This document shows, piece by piece, positions 1 to 6,590 of a DNA stretch of 64,000 nt. The stretch's first letter is position 1. Every line of letters starts with the position of its first letter. Made by a program: the position numbers and the translations under genes. Origin of the DNA: Treponema_I sp045616125 (lineage in GTDB: Bacteria; Spirochaetota; Spirochaetia; Treponematales; Treponemataceae); contig JAZLGC010000067.1 in NCBI GenBank assembly GCA_045616125.1, positions 1 through 64,000 on the forward strand, in the 5' to 3' direction. The notes beneath the pieces were generated by a model that did not search any database, had not been told where the DNA came from, and was given only the letters and a program-made list of their open reading frames with translations.

Positions 1-111
1 TACTGCATTGCACAGTACCTCCACAGCGAGATTTCGGTCCCCACATCAAAATACTGCCGGCAGCGCTAGAAGGCAATAGAAAAAATATATGTTGCTGTAG
101 ACAAGATATTT

Positions 112-159
112 AAACCCCGTCTAAAATAAAATTACATTTTGAATTAGACGGGGTTTTTA
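112..159 (+). terminator. Strong hairpin with U-run just before the ATPase start
   Basis: A 13-bp perfect stem (112-124 with 144-156, core ACCCCGTCTAA) closes a 19-nt AT-rich loop and is followed by a T-run. It looks like the intrinsic terminator of a gene upstream of the window. The ATG at 164 lies only 7 nt after the stem, so the only G-rich stretch that could serve as its ribosome site (GACGGGG) is inside the stem. The first 110 bases hold no gene that I can support. Confidence 0.6.
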
Positions 160-163
160 TTCC

Positions 164-1375
164 ATGTATATTTTTCGCACTTTGCAGTCACAGGTAAAAA
201 AACTAAGCACCTTTTTCCCGGTGATTCTAGTAACAGGACCACGGCAAGTTGGAAAAACGACTATGCTCAAAAACTGTATGGAAAAAAACCGGACTTTTGT
301 TTCTCTAGATGACCTTGAAATCCGGAATCTTGCAAAGAATGATCCATCGCTGTTTTTTCAGAAATACAAAACACCTCTTTTAATTGACGAGATTCAATAT
401 GTCCCGGAACTTTTTCCATACATAAAATCAATTGTTGACCAATCTGATGAAGATGGAATGATTTGGCTTACGGGAAGCCAGCAGTTTTTACTGATGCAGA
501 ATGTTACAGAAAGTCTTGCAGGGAGGGTTGGAATCCTGGAAATGCAAGGTTTTTCAATTGCTGAAAAAGAGAAAAAAATAAGTGCTCCTTTTTTGCCATC
601 AAACCATATCTTCGATACAACAAACCAAAAAGATGTGCCTGTCATTTTCAAGGAAATATGGCTCGGCTCATATCCTCGATTATGTATAAATGAAAATGCC
701 ATAGATTTCTGGGAACTATTTTATTCATCCTATGTTCAGACATACATTGAAAGAGATGTAAGATTCTTGACAAAAATAGGCGATGAGCTTTCCTTTATGA
801 AATTCATGAGGACAGTCGCTGCAAGAATTGGCAATTTACTGGATTACAATGATATTGCAAAAGATGTTGGAATTTCACAGCCGACCGCGAAAGCATGGTT
901 GAGCATTCTTGTTTCATGCGGAATTGTTTTTTTTCTTCAACCTTATTCGAGCAATGTAACTAATAGAATTGTGAAAACTCCAAAAGTATATTTCAGTGAC
1001 ACAGGTCTTGCCTGTTATTTAACCGGCTGGAAGACAAGCGAAGTTCTTGAAAACGGAGCTATGAGCGGAGCTTTTTTTGAAAATTATGTTGTTTCAGAGA
1101 TTCGGAAATCGTACATTCACAATGGGAAAATACCTGCATTGTATTTTTATAGGGATAAAGACAAAAGGGAAATTGATTTGATTCTTGAAGAAAATTCTGT
1201 TCTGTATCCTGTTGAGATAAAGAAAAAGTCAAATCCAAATAAAACTGACATAACAAATTTCAAAGTGCTTGAACAATTACCCGTCTCTATTGGTACAGGA
1301 ATGGTTATTTGTCTTACAAAAAATAATTTACCGATAACCGATACTGTTTTATCAATGAACGTTCAGGATTTGTAG
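164..1375 (+). CDS. AAA-type ATPase with C-terminal DUF4143 (nuclease-like) domain
   Basis: This 403-residue protein has a Walker A motif GPRQVGKTT at about residues 25-33, a Walker B-like stretch ending LLIDEIQ near residue 75, and a sensor-like LTGSQQF segment near 103. A winged-helix-like region (YNDIAKDVGISQPTAKAWL) follows, then a C-terminal half with FYRDKDKREIDLIL and PVEIKKKS, the D...ExK pattern of PD-(D/E)XK folds. This is the usual layout of the very widespread DUF4143 ATPases, whose biological role is not settled. The gene is AT-rich compared with the Lol/Mcs block, which suggests transfer. Its 3' end overlaps the convergent hydrolase gene by 24 bp. Confidence 0.85.
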   Translation: MYIFRTLQSQVKKLSTFFPVILVTGPRQVGKTTMLKNCMEKNRTFVSLDDLEIRNLAKNDPSLFFQKYKTPLLIDEIQYVPELFPYIKSIVDQSDEDGMIWLTGSQQFLLMQNVTESLAGRVGILEMQGFSIAEKEKKISAPFLPSNHIFDTTNQKDVPVIFKEIWLGSYPRLCINENAIDFWELFYSSYVQTYIERDVRFLTKIGDELSFMKFMRTVAARIGNLLDYNDIAKDVGISQPTAKAWLSILVSCGIVFFLQPYSSNVTNRIVKTPKVYFSDTGLACYLTGWKTSEVLENGAMSGAFFENYVVSEIRKSYIHNGKIPALYFYRDKDKREIDLILEENSVLYPVEIKKKSNPNKTDITNFKVLEQLPVSIGTGMVICLTKNNLPITDTVLSMNVQDL

Positions 1376-2680
1376 TGCAGAAAGAAACGCTGCTACCTGT
1401 TTTTCGTACTCGGTTGGGTTTGTGGCGTAGCTGAGGGCGTGGTTGGCGCCGGGGCACAGGTAGAGCTCTGTTTTTGGGGTGACGGAGGGGCTTTGTCGAA
1501 TAGTGTCATGCTGAACTTGATTCAGCATCTGAGATCCCGAAACGAGTTCGGCATGACATGGCGCGGTATCGGGATGACAAGGCGCGGTATCGGGATGACA
1601 AGGTGTTGGCCCAGGGATCCTGAGAGTGGGCTCAGGGGTCCTGTGAGTGAGCTCAGGGTGGCTGAGCGTAGTCGAAGCCCCCTGTGCGCTCAATGTGCAG
1701 AACATTTTCTGGGCATTTGAAGGGATGATGAAGTCGTCGGCAGCTCCATGGATGAACAGGACGGGAGTTGTGGTGTGTTCCAGGGCTTTGTAGGGTTCAA
1801 CGCTGAAAAGGCGGTAACCGTGCAGCAGTACATTCAGGTTACTGGCAGCATGAGCAAAGATTGGTGGCAGATGATACAGCCGGGTGCACAGGTCAATCAT
1901 CAGGTCTTTAAGGCTGGCATAGCCGCAGTCTGATATGAGGAACGAGAAGTGAACACCATCGGCATGCTGTCGGGTGGCGTTGTCATGCTGGTAAGAGGCG
2001 TTGTCATGCTGAACTTGATTCAGCATCTGAGATCCCGAATCAAGTTCGGGATGACATGGTATGGTATCGGGATGACATGGTGTTTTATCGGCAAGGCCCA
2101 GGGCGAGGACGGAGCTGGCAGATCCCAGAGATTCGCCATGTAAGCCGATGGAAATGTCTGAACCAAAGCGGGAACGGAGCGCTGCAGCTATATCGATGAT
2201 GTCCCGGCTTTCAATGGGGCCCATGCTGGTCCAGCTTTTTTTGTTTACGCCATGATTTCTCAGGTCATAGATGTAGCAGTTAAAACCGAGGTTATGAAAC
2301 ATATGAACGTATTTGTGGGTTTCGGTGCGGCGGTTGGTCCAGCCGTGGGTGATGATGACCCAGTGAGAGATCCCGAAACAAGTTCGGGATGACATGGTGC
2401 AGTGTTGGGATGACAAGGTGCAATGTCCGGATGACACGGGGACACTGTAGATTATGGTGCCGTGGAGCAGGTAGCCGTCTCGGGTGATAACATTCCAGTC
2501 TTCGGTGGGTAAATCGTCCAGGGTTTTCCACGTACCGTTGGAGATTTCGTCGCTTATGGATTTTTCTTCCGTCATCAATTTCGGCTTTGTCATAAAATGA
2601 ATAAAGTAAGCACTTACCGCTATCAGAACGGCAAAGCTCAGACAAATAACGGCTATCAGTATCCATAATGCAAAAATCAT
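1352..2680 (-). CDS. Alpha/beta hydrolase, membrane-anchored, invaded by dispersed repeats
   Basis: A 442-residue serine hydrolase. The chosen start is the ATG at 2680, preceded at 6-nt spacing by AAGGAG; an in-frame upstream ATG has no such site. The N-terminus is one hydrophobic helix (ALWILIAVICLSFAVLIAV), so the enzyme is probably membrane-anchored and faces the periplasm. The nucleophile motif is GESLG, the probable acid is in HGAADD, and the catalytic histidine is in GANHALSY, so the triad appears complete. Three insertions rich in CHPE/CHPD and NQVQHD peptides are translated copies of dispersed repeat families A and B. They fall after the strand entering the active site, just after the nucleophile region, and between the acid and histidine segments, which are loop positions in this fold. 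The natural substrate is unknown. Confidence 0.8.
   Translation of the reverse strand: MIFALWILIAVICLSFAVLIAVSAYFIHFMTKPKLMTEEKSISDEISNGTWKTLDDLPTEDWNVITRDGYLLHGTIIYSVPVSSGHCTLSSQHCTMSSRTCFGISHWVIITHGWTNRRTETHKYVHMFHNLGFNCYIYDLRNHGVNKKSWTSMGPIESRDIIDIAAALRSRFGSDISIGLHGESLGSASSVLALGLADKTPCHPDTIPCHPELDSGSQMLNQVQHDNASYQHDNATRQHADGVHFSFLISDCGYASLKDLMIDLCTRLYHLPPIFAHAASNLNVLLHGYRLFSVEPYKALEHTTTPVLFIHGAADDFIIPSNAQKMFCTLSAQGASTTLSHPELTHRTPEPTLRIPGPTPCHPDTAPCHPDTAPCHAELVSGSQMLNQVQHDTIRQSPSVTPKTELYLCPGANHALSYATNPTEYEKQVAAFLSALQILNVH
1504..1686. repeat. Dispersed repeats, families A and B, inside the hydrolase gene
   Basis: 1504-1557 holds a full family A copy: the arm pair TGCTGAACTTGATTCAGCAT followed by GATCCCGAAACGAGTTCGGC. 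Two tandem 21-nt partial copies containing GGTATCGGGATGACAAG follow to 1602. Family B-like pieces with CAGGG and GGATCC occupy 1616-1686. All of it is translated in frame by the hydrolase gene. Confidence 0.8.
1981..2078. repeat. Dispersed repeat family A inside the hydrolase gene
   Basis: A full A copy (both palindromic halves) plus a partial GTCATGCTGG copy before it and a GGTATCGGGATGACATGG copy after it. On the minus strand it is read as CHPELDSGS...MLNQVQHD, directly after the catalytic-serine region. Confidence 0.8.
2367..2437. repeat. Dispersed repeat family A, half copy plus partial units
   Basis: One GATCCCGAAACAAGTTCGGG palindrome followed by two degenerate GGGATGACA units. It lies in frame in the hydrolase gene between the first strand and the HGWT motif. 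Confidence 0.75.
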
Positions 2681-2753
2681 CAAGCACTCCTTAATACCAG
2701 TATGCCACAAAGATGCTGCAGAAACGAAAACTTTATCTAGAATTATGTTTCAT

Positions 2754-3365
2754 TCATTTATTGTTATCAAGAAGGGAACAAACCATTACTGGGTTTTCCT
2801 GACCGTCATATCTATCATTTTCATCAGAAATACAGATATATCCTGCATTTTCGTATCGCTGACGGTTATCATCATTAAACCTGATATCGGCTTCAAGTGA
2901 AATGAAAGGAATATTTATATGAGGATAAAAAAAATCGAGATACAAGCTTTTCACCGTATTCGTCACAAGCTTGATAAAATGACAGTACTCAGAATCCATT
3001 TTTAATGCAAGTCGCTGGATAACTATAGTTCCTACTTCTTCTTCCGAAATACCAAATTCTGTTCTTAATGTTCTGTTAAATCGAACAGAGCCTGCAGATA
3101 TGGTAAAATATCCCACCATATCTTTTAATGCAGGGGTATCAGATTCAGTATCCCGCAAGACTACAAGATAGGTTTGTGAAATATGTTGATCTGCTTGAAC
3201 TTTTGCAACATTCTGTAAGAAATCATCATATTCCGAATCAATAGTTCGAAATTTACTATAATCAAAACCGTAATATTCACACTCTTCAAGAGTAAGAACC
3301 GCAAGTTGAGAAGAAATAGCAAGTAAATCGATTTTTTGATCTTTACCTATATCAGGCACGTACAC
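2754..3365 (-). CDS. GNAT-like acyltransferase, candidate toxin
   Basis: A 203-residue protein starting at a GTG that overlaps the stop of the upstream small gene by one base (TAGTG), so the two are translationally coupled. The segment DMVGYFTISAGSV followed by a helix, and the C-terminal FISLEADIRFNDDNRQRYEN, resemble the strands and the final helix of GNAT acetyltransferases, though the acetyl-CoA loop (Q/RxxGxG/A) is not clear. The pairing with a tiny basic upstream protein is how GNAT-type toxin-antitoxin modules such as TacAT are built. Function is an inference; it may instead be an uncharacterised conserved protein. Confidence 0.55.
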   Translation of the reverse strand: MYVPDIGKDQKIDLLAISSQLAVLTLEECEYYGFDYSKFRTIDSEYDDFLQNVAKVQADQHISQTYLVVLRDTESDTPALKDMVGYFTISAGSVRFNRTLRTEFGISEEEVGTIVIQRLALKMDSEYCHFIKLVTNTVKSLYLDFFYPHINIPFISLEADIRFNDDNRQRYENAGYICISDENDRYDGQENPVMVCSLLDNNK

Positions 3366-3526
3366 TACCAGCCAATCTTAGCAGATACTGTCTTCAAATC
3401 TTGAGAAAGATTCTTTACTTCAGCCGGGGTAGTCTTCCGATGTAACTTTTCTGCTATCCATTTAGCAGCTGAAGGAGAATTAACCGTAAAACTACTTTTA
3501 AAAGGTTTTTTCTGAACTGCGGCCAT
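3365..3526 (-). CDS. Small basic protein, possible antitoxin
   Basis: This 53-residue protein is read from the ATG at 3526, preceded by AGGAGG at 5-nt spacing; an upstream in-frame start is less likely. It has a Lys-rich N-terminus and a short region, SAAKWIAEKLHRKTTPAEV, that could form helices. I do not recognise a family. Its stop overlaps the start of the GNAT-like gene, giving a two-gene unit with its own promoter region at 3527-3640. Confidence 0.55.
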   Translation of the reverse strand: MAAVQKKPFKSSFTVNSPSAAKWIAEKLHRKTTPAEVKNLSQDLKTVSAKIGW

Positions 3527-3626
3527 ATTATCCTCCTGAAAAATCACTATCTTGTAGAAGTATATAACGAGTTTGCCTAAAATACTACAAAATTATCTAT
3601 TGGTCAACTTCGGTTTCTGACACAAT

Positions 3627-3655
3627 TTGCCTTTTCTGTCGAAGTGAGGTATATT
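3627..3655 (+). promoter_or_regulatory. Leaderless-type promoter for the nucleotidyltransferase gene
   Basis: TTGCCT (3627-3632), a 17-bp spacer, and TATATT (3650-3655), followed 8 nt later by the ATG at 3664. The near-SD GAGG at 3646-3649 is upstream of the expected transcription start, so it would not be in the mRNA. Confidence 0.55.
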
Positions 3656-3663
3656 TGTACCAT

Positions 3664-4611
3664 ATGAAACCAACACTTGTAGTACTTGCTGCCGGTATGG
3701 GCAGCCGTTATGGCGGCGTTAAGCAGATTGACGCCGTTGGATCACACAATGAATGTCTTCTTGATTACGCAAGCTATGATGCTGTTCAGAGCGGATTCGG
3801 CAAAATTGTATATATTATCCGCCCGGATATCGAAAAAGATTTCCGTGAACGCCTTTTTGACCGGGTTGCCGCCAACTGCAATGCCGAATACGTATTTCAA
3901 ACCCATGAATCGCTTTTAACCCCTGATCAGATTGTTGTATCGTCAGAACGCACCAAGCCATGGGGAACCGTGCACGCTTTGCTTTGTGCAAAAGATTCCG
4001 TAGACACCCCCTTTGCCATCATCAATGCCGATGACTTTTACGGCCGGGAATCATTTAGCACCATTGCTTCTTATCTTTCTACCCTGCCCTGCGACAGCAC
4101 CAATCACGCTATGGTTGGCTATTACCTGAAAAACACCATGAGTAAAAGTGGTTCTGTAAGCCGCGGTATCTGCAGTGTTACCGGTTCAAAAAGCGCCATT
4201 CCTCTGTTAAGCAAGGTAGAAGAAAACCTGAAGATTTACTGGGCACCAAAAGGAGCCGAAATTGACGGCAAACCCATTATCACTGAAAATCCCAAGGGTG
4301 TAAAAACAGGTTTAACCGGCGAAGAATGGGTCAGCATGAATTTGTTCGGCTTTACGCCTGCTATTTTTGACCACATGACTGAGTACTGGAACAGTTTTAT
4401 TGCACTGAATGCAGCGCATCCTAAAGCCGAAGCACTGCTGAGTACAGCGGTTCAGGACATGATTATACGCGAAAAAGGCAACATGCGTGTTTTTGGCACC
4501 CACGAAACCTGGTTCGGCATGACATATCCTGAAGACCGCCCTTTGGTAAAACAGAGTATTGCCGATAAAATTGCTGCCGGTATGTACCCTGAAAAACTAT
4601 GGGATAAATAA
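3664..4611 (+). CDS. Nucleotidyltransferase family protein (sugar-nucleotide type)
   Basis: The 315-residue product begins with the nucleotide-binding signature LAAGMGSRYGGVKQID of the NTP_transferase fold and has the metal-binding NADDFYG motif near residue 120, as in glucose-1-phosphate thymidylyl- and uridylyltransferases. It should transfer a nucleotidyl group to a sugar phosphate in the cytoplasm; the substrate cannot be told. The start is set at ATG 3664 because family members begin with this motif and because an upstream TTG (3655) lies within the -10 box. It is a single gene, convergent with the next one. Confidence 0.8.
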   Translation: MKPTLVVLAAGMGSRYGGVKQIDAVGSHNECLLDYASYDAVQSGFGKIVYIIRPDIEKDFRERLFDRVAANCNAEYVFQTHESLLTPDQIVVSSERTKPWGTVHALLCAKDSVDTPFAIINADDFYGRESFSTIASYLSTLPCDSTNHAMVGYYLKNTMSKSGSVSRGICSVTGSKSAIPLLSKVEENLKIYWAPKGAEIDGKPIITENPKGVKTGLTGEEWVSMNLFGFTPAIFDHMTEYWNSFIALNAAHPKAEALLSTAVQDMIIREKGNMRVFGTHETWFGMTYPEDRPLVKQSIADKIAAGMYPEKLWDK

Positions 4612-4621
4612 ACCAGATTAT

Positions 4622-5290
4622 TCAGTTTTTTGCGAATTTTACCGGAACCGAACTGTCATGATACCAGTAGGTATTTTTTGAAATTCGCTCAATTATCATA
4701 GTTGGATTTAAATCTGGAAGAATGGAACGCATCTGGTTAATGTACGCGTACAAAGTCTGGATGCGTTCACTTTCAGCTGCCGGCCACAAATACCTGCTCA
4801 TGGAATCAAGGTGGATATCCCGGTCTTTATGTCCTTCCAGATACTTGATAACAGGCACATGTGATGGCCGCAGATGGTATTTGTGCAGCAGGTCCTTTTC
4901 TTCTTCGGTCCGTTTTACACCGGTCATTTCCACAATGCGGTAATAATCTCTGTTCTTAATGAGAATAGGCCGCAGTTCATGCATGATATCGTAATATGCG
5001 TTGTATTCCAGACCGTTCAGAACCATGTTTGTCGCCCGGATTTCATACAGAAAATGTACAGCAAAATGCCGGTTGTGACTGAGTACATGTTCCTGTACGT
5101 CAAAATACGGTACAGCATAGGTCTGTTCATCAATTAACAGCAGCGACAGATCTTTTGTTTCCTTCATGTAACGAAACAGTTTTCTGAATCCAGGTATTAC
5201 ATCACAGTGGAACCCCATATCCGTAATAACATCTGCCAGCTGCTGGCTGAAACCTTTTCTTTTGCTGTAGATACATACTTTAAAATTCAT
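4622..5290 (-). CDS. Receiver-like protein with C-terminal winged-helix-like region, unknown function
   Basis: This 222-residue protein has a GGGAGG ribosome site 6 nt before ATG. The N-terminal 110 residues alternate strands and helices (KVCIYSKRKGF, DVIPGFRKLFRYM, LSLLLIDEQTY) like a response-regulator receiver, but the phosphoacceptor Asp pocket is not evident. The C-terminal part, LYAYINQMRSILPDL then IERISKNTYWYHD, follows the recognition-helix/wing pattern of OmpR-type DNA-binding domains. I infer a degenerate, phosphorylation-independent response-regulator-like protein. It is divergent from the Rpn gene across a 256-bp AT-rich gap. Confidence 0.5.
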   Translation of the reverse strand: MNFKVCIYSKRKGFSQQLADVITDMGFHCDVIPGFRKLFRYMKETKDLSLLLIDEQTYAVPYFDVQEHVLSHNRHFAVHFLYEIRATNMVLNGLEYNAYYDIMHELRPILIKNRDYYRIVEMTGVKRTEEEKDLLHKYHLRPSHVPVIKYLEGHKDRDIHLDSMSRYLWPAAESERIQTLYAYINQMRSILPDLNPTMIIERISKNTYWYHDSSVPVKFAKN

Positions 5291-5399
5291 GTTAATCCTC
5301 CCAATTTTTAATACATGCGCGCATACATTTTCTTATATTATTGATAAATAAATTCATTTATTAATAATAATTTAATGCGTAATCAGTAGAAATTAATAT

Positions 5400-5503
5400 G
5401 GGAATTATTTCGGATTAGGGTAATTTTTTCGGTTTTAGCCCGTTTTTTTGAATTTTTTTTTATTTTTTTCAAAAAAACTGCAATTTTTTTTCTCTCAGAC
5501 ATA
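5400..5503 (+). other. Homopolymer-rich leader upstream of the Rpn-type gene
   Basis: The divergent intergenic region holds runs of 7-9 T (around 5444, 5454, 5464 and 5486) and one run of 7 A within about 60 bp, just before a GGAGA ribosome site at 5536-5540. No terminator hairpin is apparent. Such runs can vary in length by slippage. Confidence 0.5.
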
Positions 5504-5546
5504 CATATATATCTTTTGAAAACATTTTTACTATTGGAGAATATGT

Positions 5547-6590
5547 ATGAGTGATGAATTACTTAACAATCCGCAGGAACTGACTGTTTTTGATTACCCT
5601 CTGCCAGAACCTGCTGCTGATCGGAAAACAAGGGATAGCGTCTTTACAGATTTGTTTCATCGTCCCAAATATGCATTACAACTATTTAAGGTCCTTCATC
5701 CAGAAGCCACGAATGTCACAGAAAAAGACATTACCGCTGTTACCATTAAAAATGTGTTTGCATCAGGGCAATATAACGATCTTGGGATGATTGTCGGTGA
5801 CCGGTTGATTATTCTGGTTGAATCGCAGACTGACTGGAATCCAAATATGGCACTTCGCTGCTTTTTTTACATTGCTGACACTTATCAGCGGTATATCTCA
5901 AAAAATCAGATTGACTTGTTCAGTAAAAAAATGATTAAGCTGCCCAAACCTGAGTTTTATGTTATTTATACCGGACCATCACGTACCCGAGAATCGGTTA
6001 TGCCACTGAGTAATCATTTTGTTGACTGTTCTGAGGAATTTGGAGGTCTTTTTCAAGACGATAGCATTCCACTTCAGTTGAACGTAAAAATGCTGTATAA
6101 TGCAGAAGATGGTAATATTCTGAAGCAATATTTTGACTATTGTTGGATTTTTACCCAACAGATAGCTGCTTGCCATGGCGACAGGATGCAGGCTATAAAA
6201 AATACCATTTCCATATGCCAGGACAACGATGTTCTTGCAGAATATATCCGCGAACACAAGCCGGAGGTTGAGAATACCATGATTACTTGTTTACAGGACG
6301 ACGATTACATCATGAGAATTCATATGCTGAATCTGGAAAAAGATGCCATTGAAAAAGGGCTTGCCGAAGGCCGAGCTGAAGGAATGGCTAAGGGTCTAGC
6401 AGAAGGTCTAGCAGAAGGTCGAGCAGAAGGTCGAGCAGAAGGTTTAGCCGAAGGAAGATCAGAGGGTCGAGCGGAGGGAATAGCTGAAGGCATTGAACTT
6501 GGACGCCTTGAAACCGAAGCAAAATACAAAGAATTGCTGGCAGAAAAAGAGGCTTTGATTGCAAGTCTTCTAGCAAATCAGAAAGGCTAA
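5547..6590 (+). CDS. Rpn-family PD-(D/E)XK nuclease / putative transposase
   Basis: The 347-residue protein matches the Rpn (recombination-promoting nuclease) family. RKTRDSVFTDLFHRPKYAL is the typical opening, NDLGMIVGDRLIILVESQTD carries the D...ExQ active-site segment (residues ~75-95), and PEFYVIYTGPS follows. Residues ~265-315 are a tandem of about a dozen 4-residue units (A/L-E-G-R/L/M), encoded by near-identical 12-nt repeats with GCAGAAGGTCGA-type sequence. This tail is common in the family and prone to length change. The RpnA group in E. coli acts as a nuclease that stimulates recombination and phage defence. Start ATG follows GGAGA with suitable spacing. Confidence 0.85.
   Translation: MSDELLNNPQELTVFDYPLPEPAADRKTRDSVFTDLFHRPKYALQLFKVLHPEATNVTEKDITAVTIKNVFASGQYNDLGMIVGDRLIILVESQTDWNPNMALRCFFYIADTYQRYISKNQIDLFSKKMIKLPKPEFYVIYTGPSRTRESVMPLSNHFVDCSEEFGGLFQDDSIPLQLNVKMLYNAEDGNILKQYFDYCWIFTQQIAACHGDRMQAIKNTISICQDNDVLAEYIREHKPEVENTMITCLQDDDYIMRIHMLNLEKDAIEKGLAEGRAEGMAKGLAEGLAEGRAEGRAEGLAEGRSEGRAEGIAEGIELGRLETEAKYKELLAEKEALIASLLANQKG
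6355..6500 (+). repeat. 12-nt tandem repeat coding for AEGR/AEGL units
   Basis: Roughly a dozen copies of a 12-nt unit such as GCAGAAGGTCGA or GCCGAAGGAAGA within the Rpn gene. The period is a multiple of three, so copy changes would lengthen or shorten the charged helix without breaking the frame. Confidence 0.8.

Noticed and set aside
2292..2687. 131-residue minus-strand frame in the hydrolase
   Set aside because: Alternative frame of a real gene kept open by family A repeats; it has no functional motif.
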